NCBI GenBank assembly: GCA_910586045.1
Contig: CAJUIH010000064.1
Location: 1 to 20,608 of the forward strand
Reading direction: 5' to 3'
Length of the DNA: 20,608 bases
Origin: an uncultured Eubacterium sp.
Lineage (GTDB): Bacteria > Bacillota > Clostridia > Lachnospirales > Lachnospiraceae
The notes below the pieces were generated by a model. That model saw nothing but the letters and a program-made list of their open reading frames with translations, ran no database searches and was not told the DNA's origin. A program made the translations under genes and the position numbers. Each line of letters begins with the position of its first letter. The first letter of the stretch is position 1. Shown one piece after another: positions 8,743 through 15,883 of this stretch.

Positions 8743-9786
8743 TTATAAAAAAGGCACCGGCGGCCCAATCCGGCACGCGCTCTCACGCTCAATAAACGTT
8801 CCGTCTATTAAACAGATCCCCATACTGTAATCCGCATTTTCCAGTTTATGCAGTAATACATGAATGGCTCGTTTCGCCATTTTTTTTGTATCGATCGCGT
8901 ACGTTGTAATCCCGATTTTCGCAAACGGCTCATTCATATAATTGTCGAAGCCTACGACCGAGATATCCTCCGGCACGGAATAGCCGTTCTCCGTAAGCTT
9001 GTGGATCCATACATTCGCCGCGATATCATTGTTGCAGAAAAACGCGGTCGGCATATTTTGATCCGGCAGACAGTAATGCGTCCGGTAATCGCTCCTGCCA
9101 GTATCACGGTCCCGGTCTTCCACCAGCCATTCGTTTTGGATCTGCATGCCATGCTCCATGGCAGATTTTAAATAGCCAAGAAACCGTTCGTCTATACTCG
9201 TCGTCGCCAGCCTTGTGCCGACAAATCCGATCTTTTTGTGCCCAAGCTCAAATAAATAATTACACATCCGGTAAGCGCCCATCAGGTTATTGCTGACAAT
9301 GGTATCCACCTCTCCTTCGTGTGAAAGCGTATCCAGCATTAGAAACGGCAGGCGGACATTCTGCTGCAGGAAATGGGTATATTCCATTTTAAACGTGCCC
9401 ATCAGGATCATCGCCTCAATCTTTTCTTCCGTTACCATCTTTGGCATCAGCATCCGTATTTCCATTTCATAAGGAATCACTTCCAATACGGCAAAGCAGT
9501 TTTTACGCACGGACCGCTGGGAAAGTTCCTGGTAAAGCTGCCAGTAAAAAGGCTGGTTGCTGCCAATATAGCGTTCCGCGACCGCAACCCCGATCGTATA
9601 GCTTTTTTTCTCTTTCTGTCTGTCCGATGCCTCTGTTTTCACATAACCCATTTCCTGTGCAAGCTGTTTAATTTTTGCACGCATTTCCTCACTGACGCCT
9701 TTTTGCCCGGACAGCGCCTTGGAAACGGTTACGGTGCTTACATCCAATTTTTGTGCAATATCTGCCAGTTTCACTGCTTTTGGCAT
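8743..9786 (-). CDS. LacI/GalR-family transcriptional regulator
   Basis: This 347-residue regulator has the LacI helix-turn-helix at its N-terminus (KLADIAQKLDVSTVTVSKALSG, with hinge helix near GVSEEMRAKIKQLAQEMGY), followed by a periplasmic-binding-protein-like ligand domain (YTIGVAVAERYIG to the C-terminus, with NDIAANV and ISVVGFDN motifs). Start ATG 9786 gives the usual N-terminus MPKAVKLADIA and has AAGGATGG upstream; the open extension to a TTG at 9816 lacks support. The effector is probably a sugar but cannot be read from sequence. It diverges from the secreted-protein gene at 10042, with a CG-centred palindrome between them, and precedes the antiporter operon. Confidence 0.93.
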   Translation of the reverse strand: MPKAVKLADIAQKLDVSTVTVSKALSGQKGVSEEMRAKIKQLAQEMGYVKTEASDRQKEKKSYTIGVAVAERYIGSNQPFYWQLYQELSQRSVRKNCFAVLEVIPYEMEIRMLMPKMVTEEKIEAMILMGTFKMEYTHFLQQNVRLPFLMLDTLSHEGEVDTIVSNNLMGAYRMCNYLFELGHKKIGFVGTRLATTSIDERFLGYLKSAMEHGMQIQNEWLVEDRDRDTGRSDYRTHYCLPDQNMPTAFFCNNDIAANVWIHKLTENGYSVPEDISVVGFDNYMNEPFAKIGITTYAIDTKKMAKRAIHVLLHKLENADYSMGICLIDGTFIERESACRIGPPVPFL

Positions 9787-9895
9787 AACCAATCCATCCT
9801 TTTTGTGCCGGCGCAAAACCTTGGTGACTTTACTCTTGCCCGCACATTAACTTTATTTATTAATTACATTTAATTAATTTAACTAAACTGATTCT

Positions 9896-9924
9896 AATGT
9901 ATTCCTTTTTCCTTGATTTGTCAA
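9896..9924 (-). promoter_or_regulatory. Predicted sigma-A promoter for the LacI-family gene
   Basis: On the minus strand, a perfect -35 TTGACA (9919-9924) is separated by 17 bp from TACATT (9896-9901, 4 of 6 consensus). The start would be near 9889, about 100 nt upstream of the ATG, in a very AT-rich stretch. It may drive the whole run down to 1073. Confidence 0.55.
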
Positions 9925-9940
9925 TAAACTTTTACAAAAA

Positions 9941-9952
9941 CAAACCGGTTTG
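9941..9952. promoter_or_regulatory. Candidate LacI-family operator (12-bp palindrome)
   Basis: CAAACCGGTTTG is a perfect palindrome with the central CG that LacI-family hinge helices typically insert into. It lies between the divergent promoters of the LacI-family gene and the secreted-protein gene, just upstream of both -35 regions. Assignment to the adjacent regulator is inferred from position and symmetry. Confidence 0.55.
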
Positions 9953-9956
9953 CGGA

Positions 9957-9985
9957 TGGAAAAAGGGATCGATCTATGTTATAAT
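9957..9985 (+). promoter_or_regulatory. Predicted extended -10 promoter for the secreted Big_2 protein
   Basis: TGTTATAAT (9977-9985) is a perfect extended -10 element (TGn plus TATAAT). The -35 position holds a weak TGGAAA (9957-9962) with a 17-bp spacer. Transcription would start near 9992, about 50 nt before the ATG. Confidence 0.65.
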
Positions 9986-10001
9986 ATTCCATATCAAATA
10001 C

Positions 10002-10021
10002 CATGCAAACTTATTTGCATG
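10002..10021 (+). other. Perfect 8-bp hairpin in the 5' leader
   Basis: Arms CATGCAAA and TTTGCATG flank a CTTA loop. It begins about 10 nt after the predicted transcript start and ends 9 nt before AAAGGAG. It could stabilise the 5' end of the mRNA or be a second DNA operator near the start site. Confidence 0.5.
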
Positions 10022-10041
10022 CAGCTTAGAAAGGAGCGTTT

Positions 10042-11043
10042 ATGAAAAATCTATTAAAAAAACCCGTCTGCTGCCTGCTTGCCATTTTATTCTGCGCAGG
10101 CGTCCTCCTTGCCCATCCGCAAAAGGCCGATGCAAAAACCCAAGTCGTTTACCAGACATCCGCCGCGCGTGTTGCGGCCGGCGGTACTCCGGTACAGGAA
10201 TCGTTCACGATGCCGCAGGCTGCGGATACCGCAATTATCGTGGTAACAGCAGAACCGACTGACTTTACGCTGTCCTTGTACAAAAGCAATGGTTCGCTCT
10301 TTGCTTCCAACCAATTTTCGGCCGACGACACACTCTGGCATCCGCTTACAGACGGTTCGTATGGCTATCCATGCGTTTCCGAACTCCCAAAAGGCAGCTA
10401 CAGCGCTGAACTTACATTCGCCGACGACATTATTTACGGATTAGTCGTAACCATCGACACCAAATCCAAGGCCGCGCTCAGCCATAATAAGCTGCCGCTG
10501 ACCATCGGTTTCTCAAAAACCCTGAAAGTAACCGGCAATTCCGGCAAAGTTTCCTGGAAATCCAGCAAACCGTCCATCGCGACCGTAAACAGCAGCGGAA
10601 AAGTCACTGCGAAAAAGAAAGGAAACTGCACGATTACGGCCTCTGTGGACGGCAAGACGTTAAAATGCAGCGTCAGTGTCAAAACGAATGTGTACTCCAT
10701 TCAAAAGCATACGAATGCCGACCTGGATGAAAAGCTGGCTGCCTGCGAAGCGTACCAGGCTTCTTTCGATTCCAGCGGAAATCTCAAAATCAAGATGCAG
10801 TTAATTAATAATACCGGCAATTATGCCAGGTACCTGTCCGATCTGCGGATCCAGATTAAAGATGCTTCCAATAAAACAGTATGCAGCTATAAAGCATCCA
10901 AGGTCAATGTCTCGGTCGCAGACCATGACCGCAGGGATTTCAGCATCACGATTAAAAAGAAAGATTTAAAAGGGAAAAAAATAGATTTACGAAATGTTTT
11001 AATTCACGCAAGCGGTCACTATGTGTACTTGGTAAATGCATAA
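10042..11043 (+). CDS. Secreted protein with bacterial Ig-like (Big_2) domain
   Basis: This 333-residue protein starts with a signal peptide (basic MKNLLKK, hydrophobic core to about residue 25, likely cut near ADA-KT around 31). A beta-rich N-terminal domain (about 33-140) resembles a jelly-roll or pre-peptidase fold. A Big_2 domain follows (about 145-215), with the signature WKSSKPSIATVNSSGKVTAKKKGNCTITA. The C-terminal domain (about 225-333) is beta-rich and Lys-rich (SITIKKKDLKGKKIDLRNVLI). No LPXTG motif or membrane anchor is visible, so release or non-covalent wall binding is likely. AAAGGAG lies 5 nt before the ATG. It is divergent from the LacI-family regulator and may be its target. 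The exact ligand is unknown. Confidence 0.8.
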   Translation: MKNLLKKPVCCLLAILFCAGVLLAHPQKADAKTQVVYQTSAARVAAGGTPVQESFTMPQAADTAIIVVTAEPTDFTLSLYKSNGSLFASNQFSADDTLWHPLTDGSYGYPCVSELPKGSYSAELTFADDIIYGLVVTIDTKSKAALSHNKLPLTIGFSKTLKVTGNSGKVSWKSSKPSIATVNSSGKVTAKKKGNCTITASVDGKTLKCSVSVKTNVYSIQKHTNADLDEKLAACEAYQASFDSSGNLKIKMQLINNTGNYARYLSDLRIQIKDASNKTVCSYKASKVNVSVADHDRRDFSITIKKKDLKGKKIDLRNVLIHASGHYVYLVNA

Positions 11044-11074
11044 CAGCCAAAAATGAAATCAAATGGAATCAAAC

Positions 11075-11102
11075 AGAATCCCTGTAAAATTACAGGGATT
11101 CT
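11075..11102. terminator. Strong hairpin between convergent genes
   Basis: A 13-bp perfect inverted repeat, AGAATCCCTGTAA / TTACAGGGATTCT, surrounds a 2-nt centre; as RNA an 11-bp stem with a 6-nt loop is more realistic. It sits 31 nt after the secreted-protein stop and 27 nt after the lipoprotein stop on the other strand. The tails are only moderately T-rich, so it is a likely but not classic bidirectional terminator. Confidence 0.55.
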
Positions 11103-11129
11103 GAAATACACGTATCATATTTTACGAGC

Positions 11130-11549
11130 TTATCGGTCTTTTTTATCAGCCCGGTCCCGATCTGTTGGATTCTGCGTACCAGCCGCGTCATTTCCTGTCG
11201 TGCCATTGCCTTTTGTATCGGTTCCGTTTGTACCGGTTCCGTTTGCCGCGTCATTTCCGGTTCCGGCTGTATTGTCCGTTCCGGTTAAATCGTCTCCGAG
11301 ATCTTCTACCCCGTCTACGACATCCTGCCCTACATCTTCCGCACCGTCTACGACATCATCTACCACGTTTCCGTCGTTCTGCGTTCCGTTTTGGTCCGTG
11401 CCGTTTGTTACGGAGTTTGTGTTGTCGTTCACACCATTTTCTGCCCCATTATCCTGCATTGTGCCGTTGTTGTCATTGTTCGTTGTACCGCATCCAACTA
11501 TGACAGTCAATGCAAGAGCCGTCATAAGGCCCAACATGATCTTTTTCAT
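11130..11549 (-). CDS. Low-complexity lipoprotein downstream of spoVAE
   Basis: This 139-residue protein has a lipoprotein signal (MKKIMLGLMTALALTVIVGC; lipobox I-V-G-C with Cys20 as the lipidated residue). The rest is Asn/Asp/Gly/Thr-rich and acidic, with no recognisable fold. An internal 11-residue repeat, VVDGAEDVGQD / VVDGVEDLGDD, looks amphipathic, and the tail is charged (DRDRADKKDR). The start is ATG 11549 with AAAGGAG upstream; in-frame extension to 11585 would put non-signal sequence before the Lys-Lys. It follows spoVAE by 109 nt and may be expressed with the spore genes or from its own promoter. Function not recognised; an unstructured surface or spore-envelope lipoprotein is plausible. 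Confidence 0.75.
   Translation of the reverse strand: MKKIMLGLMTALALTVIVGCGTTNNDNNGTMQDNGAENGVNDNTNSVTNGTDQNGTQNDGNVVDDVVDGAEDVGQDVVDGVEDLGDDLTGTDNTAGTGNDAANGTGTNGTDTKGNGTTGNDAAGTQNPTDRDRADKKDR
11311..11357 (-). repeat. 33-nt-period direct repeat in the lipoprotein gene
   Basis: CCGTCTACGACATC on the plus strand occurs at 11311-11324 and again at 11344-11357, exactly 33 nt apart. This matches the 11-residue protein repeat VVDG(A/V)ED(V/L)G and suggests growth by in-frame duplication. Confidence 0.75.
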
Positions 11550-11628
11550 CCTGTTTTTCTCCTTTATTAAAATAGTATCATCCATGCACTCCGGTGCGAT
11601 TTCCCGCCGAATGTCCGGATGGTATCCT

Positions 11629-11658
11629 TATTATTTCCACCCTGGCGCAAACTATACA
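11629..11658 (-). promoter_or_regulatory. Possible forespore (sigma-F/G-like) promoter for the lipoprotein gene
   Basis: Just after the spoVAE stop, the minus strand reads TGTATA (11653-11658), 17 bp, then AATAATA (11629-11635). This resembles a sigma-G -35 (TGnATA) and, more weakly, a CATACTA-type -10 (5 of 7). It is a short match in AT-rich DNA. Confidence 0.2.
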
Positions 11659-12015
11659 TTATTTGCGCATCTTTGGCTGGAAAATCAGCGAAGCCAGATA
11701 GCCGAGCACAAGCGCCGCGGATACGCCGACCGCACAAGAAGTAAATCCGCCCATAAACAGCCCGATAAACCCGTTTTGGTCAATGGCCTCTTTCATCCCT
11801 TTCCAGAGCAGGTTTCCAAATCCAAGCAGCGGCACGCTGGCGCCCGCTCCGGCATATTGAATCAACGGTTCATAAAAACCAATGGACCCAAGCAGCGCCC
11901 CGCTGCAGACCAGCGTTACCATAATCCGCCCCGGCAGCATTTTTGTCTTTTCCATTAAAATCTGGGCAAGCGCGCAAATCAGCCCGCCGACCCAAAAAGC
12001 ATTGATATAATCCAA
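11659..12015 (-). CDS. spoVAE: Stage V sporulation protein AE
   Basis: This 118-residue membrane protein has about four helices and matches SpoVAE: start (L/M)DYINAFWVGGLICALAQILM, then KTKMLPGRIMVTLVCSGALLGSIGFYEPL, with a Gly-rich end. SpoVA proteins form the inner-membrane channel that moves dipicolinic acid into the forespore and out at germination. The frame extends to a GTG at 12048, but TTG 12015 is chosen: AGGAGG lies 7 nt upstream and the N-terminus and length then match the family. It follows spoVAD by 29 nt and is probably co-transcribed in the developing spore. Confidence 0.9.
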   Translation of the reverse strand: MDYINAFWVGGLICALAQILMEKTKMLPGRIMVTLVCSGALLGSIGFYEPLIQYAGAGASVPLLGFGNLLWKGMKEAIDQNGFIGLFMGGFTSCAVGVSAALVLGYLASLIFQPKMRK

Positions 12016-12022
12016 AGTTCCG

Positions 12023-12028
12023 CCTCCT
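12023..12028 (-). promoter_or_regulatory. Ribosome binding site that sets the spoVAE start at TTG 12015
   Basis: AGGAGG on the minus strand, with a 7-nt spacer to TTG, within an AAAAGGAGG run after the spoVAD stop. Confidence 0.75.
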
Positions 12029-12044
12029 TTTCTCGGTAAAAACC

Positions 12045-13058
12045 TCACCCAGCGTATTCAATTACGACTCCATGCGCGGTTCCCGGCACATTCTGCCCTT
12101 CGTTAAAGCTGACCTGTGAAAGCAGCGCCCCGGTCGGTACAAACAGAATGCGTTTCAACGTACCGTCCTCCACCTGCGGCAGGAAATGCGCGCTTAACGT
12201 CACGGCCGAGCAGCCGCAGCCGGATCCGCCGGACTGCGTCCCCTGTGATTCCTGATCAAATATTTCAATGCCGCAGTCCCTGTGGTTCCTGCTGATATCA
12301 TACCCCTGATCCCCGACGAGCTTCCATAAAATTTCCTGCCCGACATATCCAAGGTCCCCGGTAATAATCAGGTCATAATCCGTCGGCTGTCTGCTAAAAT
12401 CGTCAAAATTCTGCAAAATCAGCTTAGCGGCCGCCGGAGCCATCGCCGCGCCCATATTCATGGAATCCCGGATTCCGTAATCAATAATAACCCCGGTTGT
12501 AATTCCCGTGATTTTTGCTTTGCCGCCGCTTTTTCCGAGTACAAAAGCACCGCTTCCGGTAACGGTCCAGGTTGCCGACAGGGGCCTTTGGTTCGCATAT
12601 TCCACCGGGAAACGGAATTGTTTTTCCGCGCTTGCAAAGTGGCTGGACGTAACGGTCAAAACATGATCCGCATAGCCAGCCGCCACACACATGGCGCCCA
12701 ACGACAGCGCTTCCCCGCAGGTAGAACAGGCGCCGTACAGACCAAACAGCGGGATCTCATAATCCATAAGCCCAAACGACGTCGCAATGGTCTGGCCCAA
12801 CAAATCCCCGGCAAAAATATACCTTAGATCGGATGGCGCAAGGGACGCCTTGCCCATAGCAAGCGCGGCAGCTTCTTTTTGCATCGTGCTTTCTGATTCC
12901 TCCCACGAATCCTCGCCAAACTTATCGCTGCTGCATACCATATCAAATGACTCGCCAAGCGGACCCTCCCCTTCCTTTTTACCTGCTACGGACGCACTGC
13001 TTAAAATAAAAGGAGCCTCCGCAAACTGGAGGCTCTGTCTTCCCATCTGCTGTGTCAT
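12045..13058 (-). CDS. spoVAD: Stage V sporulation protein AD
   Basis: This 337-residue soluble protein has a thiolase/FabH-like fold. Marks include the N-terminal FILSSASVAGKKEGEGPLGESFD, the DLLGQTIATSFGLMDYEIPLFGLYGACSTCGEALSLG region around the thiolase-type cysteine, TVTSSHFASAEKQFRFPVEY, TVTGSGAFVL and GGSGCGCSAVTLSAHFLP. In Bacillus, SpoVAD binds dipicolinic acid on the cytosolic side of the SpoVA channel; the length is almost the same. ATG 13058 has AGGAG upstream. It is the first gene of the unit here: spoVAC, which usually precedes it, is absent and the next gene upstream is an unrelated ABC permease. A weak sigma-G-like element, CACATA-N17-AATACTG, lies at 13126-13155. Confidence 0.95.
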   Translation of the reverse strand: MTQQMGRQSLQFAEAPFILSSASVAGKKEGEGPLGESFDMVCSSDKFGEDSWEESESTMQKEAAALAMGKASLAPSDLRYIFAGDLLGQTIATSFGLMDYEIPLFGLYGACSTCGEALSLGAMCVAAGYADHVLTVTSSHFASAEKQFRFPVEYANQRPLSATWTVTGSGAFVLGKSGGKAKITGITTGVIIDYGIRDSMNMGAAMAPAAAKLILQNFDDFSRQPTDYDLIITGDLGYVGQEILWKLVGDQGYDISRNHRDCGIEIFDQESQGTQSGGSGCGCSAVTLSAHFLPQVEDGTLKRILFVPTGALLSQVSFNEGQNVPGTAHGVVIEYAG

Positions 13059-13075
13059 ACTGATTCTCCTTTTTT

Positions 13076-13116
13076 CAGACGGCTGTGCAGGCGGCGCTGC
13101 GCCTGTCTTTCGTCTG
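13076..13116. other. Two-part hairpin in the spoVAD leader
   Basis: Outer arms CAGACG (13076-13081) / CGTCTG (13111-13116) enclose inner arms CAGGCG (13088-13093) / CGCCTG (13100-13105). On the plus strand it is followed by TCTTTTTTTC, like an intrinsic terminator facing away from spoVAD. On the minus strand it lies in the spoVAD 5' region and downstream of the ABC permease gene but has A-tracts rather than T-tracts. Confidence 0.5.
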
Positions 13117-13197
13117 TCTTTTTTTCAGTATTTCCTAAGATGGATCTTTTATGTGTATTTTTGCTGAAAAATGATGTTTTTTTGAAAAATCGGGCTG

Positions 13198-15006
13198 TTA
13201 TTTTTTTAAATATCCCAGTTTTTCCATTACCTGGCGCACATTTTGAAACCCCGCATCATCAAATATAATCGTTGTTTCCGCGTCTTTTTGCATCGGGCCG
13301 TAGCTGCCATAGGATTTATATCCCAACTCGTCACGGACATTAAATGTCAGTTCCCCTAACTGCTCTCCTGTCATTTTATCATTTAGGATATTCCCGGACT
13401 GGGCATCTTTTTGAAACGCCTGATAAAGCTGCTTCGCATCCGTTTCTGAAAGACGGACCTCTTCGCCTGTGCCGTAATCAAAGATTCTCCCTCCGTAAAC
13501 CGCAATATCCGGATAATGAATGCCAAAATACCGTTTCATGACCACATCCGGCTGTTTTGCATAAGCCGTGATCCGCCCGCCGACACTGTCCGGCGCATCG
13601 CTAAATGGAATCCGCTGATAATGCCTGCACAGTCTGGAACCATCCGTCATTTGATAATCAATTCTAAGGTAGCTGTACAATTCGGATTCCGTTGTACGCT
13701 CAAACTCATCTTTACACGAAATAATCTGTTTATGAATATCCTGTACCCATGCGATTTCCTTTGGATCCGTTGTATACAATTCAATCCCGCCAGACACAGT
13801 GACTTTCTCAACTTCGTTGATTGGCGGCATTTTCCCCTCCAGTCCCAAAAGGTCCGCGTCCAGTCCGATATAGCAGATACAAAGTATAACCGTATAGACA
13901 ATACATTCCTGGATCCTCTTTTTGCTAAATACACGCATACTGCGTTCCAACAGCATCTGCGCGATGAAAAAAACGAATACGCCGATCACAACCGCACTGA
14001 TCAAAATAACCGAAAACGATGTGTTGTACAACGTACCGCTGACACACAGCGCTCCAAGCGAAGAAGTACAAACCGCCGTCCCCCAGCGGAAAACCGGCTT
14101 CATCCATTGTACCGTAATAATGTCTCCTGCTGTCTCCACATGTTTTTTCTTATAGACTACAACCGCTATAATCAAAAACACAACTGCCGCAACCGCGTAA
14201 ACAGCCAGCTCTGTTCCTCCATAAAATAAATAGCGGAAAGTACCATCCTCTTCCCCTTCGCTCATAATCCCGATATGGCGCCGCATATAGACGATCGGCG
14301 TAAGCAGATTGGATTCCATGGAAAAGTCATCCAGCCCATAACAAACCGTTACAACCATTCCCTGCCAGATCATCTGGCACCCCATATACAAAAAATTCAA
14401 AATCAGATATAAAATAGGCGCCGCAACTATATTTCCCACAAACATCAGCATACAAACCGCCATACTAAAGAAAAAGATTTGTTCTACCAATGCAACGCCG
14501 ATCCAGGTCAAATAACTCCTCGCGGACACTGCATCCAAAGCGCCGAACGCAGCTCCGACAAGCATAGACGCGGCTACCCCAATAATCAACGGCACAATCT
14601 GAAACAGCAGGCCGCATACATAGTTTGTAGTAAGCAGGCTGATCCTGCTGACCGGATACGTATGCATCATATTACAATTTCTGGCTTTAAATAAATAAGA
14701 AAATACAGCCATTGCCGCCGCAATTGCAGAAACGGCAAAGATCATAATATAACTTCCCTGTCTCTGCCATAAAAATTCGGTCATTGCATTTGCAAGCATC
14801 GTATGGTATGCGGGATCGGTTTTTTCCGCAAACTGGTTAAAACCCTCCAATTTATAGTATAACAGCAGAGGAAACACCAAAAGCCATAAAAACAAAAGCC
14901 CTCCCCATACCCCCCAGTACTCGCGGATATTCCGCTTGAAAATCGCCCGGTTGACCAGCGAGCGGTTCCATTCCGATTTATTATATAAGGATATCTTTGA
15001 CTTCAT
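13198..15006 (-). CDS. ABC-2-type transporter permease of a Ytr-like operon
   Basis: This 602-residue permease pairs with the ATPase immediately upstream. A first helix (LLFLWLLVFPLLLYY) follows a basic N-terminus. A bundle follows: SYIMIFAVSAIAAAMAVFSYLFKARN, VCGLLFQIVPLIIGVAASMLVG, VALVEQIFFFSMAVCMLMF, VAAPILYLILNFLYMG, AVYAVAAVVFLIIAVVVY, VILISAVVIGVFVFFIAQMLL and IVYTVILCICYIGLD. The C-terminal about 200 residues are soluble and probably extracytoplasmic, unusual for simple ABC-2 permeases but seen in this clostridial subgroup. Start ATG 15006 (GGGAGGT upstream) lies inside the ATPase gene end, an overlap of 26 nt, suggesting translational coupling. Substrate unknown; cell-envelope stress is suggested by the YtrA-type regulator. 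Confidence 0.82.
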   Translation of the reverse strand: MKSKISLYNKSEWNRSLVNRAIFKRNIREYWGVWGGLLFLWLLVFPLLLYYKLEGFNQFAEKTDPAYHTMLANAMTEFLWQRQGSYIMIFAVSAIAAAMAVFSYLFKARNCNMMHTYPVSRISLLTTNYVCGLLFQIVPLIIGVAASMLVGAAFGALDAVSARSYLTWIGVALVEQIFFFSMAVCMLMFVGNIVAAPILYLILNFLYMGCQMIWQGMVVTVCYGLDDFSMESNLLTPIVYMRRHIGIMSEGEEDGTFRYLFYGGTELAVYAVAAVVFLIIAVVVYKKKHVETAGDIITVQWMKPVFRWGTAVCTSSLGALCVSGTLYNTSFSVILISAVVIGVFVFFIAQMLLERSMRVFSKKRIQECIVYTVILCICYIGLDADLLGLEGKMPPINEVEKVTVSGGIELYTTDPKEIAWVQDIHKQIISCKDEFERTTESELYSYLRIDYQMTDGSRLCRHYQRIPFSDAPDSVGGRITAYAKQPDVVMKRYFGIHYPDIAVYGGRIFDYGTGEEVRLSETDAKQLYQAFQKDAQSGNILNDKMTGEQLGELTFNVRDELGYKSYGSYGPMQKDAETTIIFDDAGFQNVRQVMEKLGYLKK

Positions 15007-15883
15007 ACTCGGCACCTCCCAATTCATAAATAAAGATTTCTTCCAGCGTCAGCGGGAGAATATCCAGTAAAATCGGCTGGTAGGAAGCCATTTGTGCCCG
15101 AAGCTGTTCCTGCTCCCCACGGATAATCAGCGTATGCACCCTGCCAGCCTGTGCATGATGCAGGATATCCAGACTGCCCGCGAAATCCGGCAGTTCCATT
15201 TCTTCAAACGCTACCTGTATTTTGGATACGCTGCCCTGCAGGTCATCCAGTGATTTTTCCATAATTACCCTGCCATGGTGCATAATCCCCACATGGTCGC
15301 ATACATCTTCCAGTTCGCGCAGATTATGGGAAGATACCAGAACCGTGGTGCCATGCTCGACTACGTCCGCCATCAGAATCCGCCAGATCTGCCTGCGCAT
15401 CACCGGATCCAGGCCGTCAACCGGTTCATCCAAAATCAAAAGCTGCGGCCGGCAGCAGATCGCAAGCCAAAATGCCGCCTGTTTCTGCATCCCTTTGGAG
15501 AGCCTGCGGATCGCGCGTTTTCTATTTACCTCCGGAAAACACTCCTGCAGCCGTTCATACAGCTCGATATCAAACGACGGATACATATTCTTATAAAAAA
15601 CCATCATATCCTTTAAATTGGCCTGATTAAAATAAAAGATATCATCCGGGATATACGCGATCATTTCCTTTATGACCGGATTTTCATATACGATCTGGCC
15701 GTCAACCCGGATTTCTCCCTCATTCTGCCGGTACGCGCCTGTAATATGCCGGATAATGGTGGATTTCCCCGCGCCATTCGGCCCGACCAGGCCGTAGATC
15801 GTTCCTTTTTTTACATGCATATGCACATGATCCAATGCTGTAAAAGAGTCAAACCGCTTGGTAACATTGATCACTTCTATCAT
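14981..15883 (-). CDS. ABC transporter ATPase, YtrB-like
   Basis: This 300-residue ATPase has Walker A GPNGAGKST (34-42), signature RLSKGMQKQ (127-135), Walker B LLILDEPVDGLDP (148-160) and switch His in SSHNLRE (H186). The signature is LSKGM rather than LSGGQ, and the Q-loop position reads YIPDD without a glutamine; both are seen in the YtrB-like group of drug and peptide exporters. The C-terminal 90 residues are a small accessory domain (KIQVAFEEMEL to LTLEEIFIYELGG). Its ATG overlaps the regulator stop as ATGA, and its own end overlaps the permease gene, so the three proteins are made from one transcript. Confidence 0.9.
   Translation of the reverse strand: MIEVINVTKRFDSFTALDHVHMHVKKGTIYGLVGPNGAGKSTIIRHITGAYRQNEGEIRVDGQIVYENPVIKEMIAYIPDDIFYFNQANLKDMMVFYKNMYPSFDIELYERLQECFPEVNRKRAIRRLSKGMQKQAAFWLAICCRPQLLILDEPVDGLDPVMRRQIWRILMADVVEHGTTVLVSSHNLRELEDVCDHVGIMHHGRVIMEKSLDDLQGSVSKIQVAFEEMELPDFAGSLDILHHAQAGRVHTLIIRGEQEQLRAQMASYQPILLDILPLTLEEIFIYELGGAEYEVKDILI

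Noticed and set aside
11165..11958. Long plus-strand frames opposite the lipoprotein and spoVAE genes, Pro/Val/Phe- or Arg/His-rich
   Set aside because: They arise from the repetitive codons of the lipoprotein gene on the other strand and have no start signal or domain.
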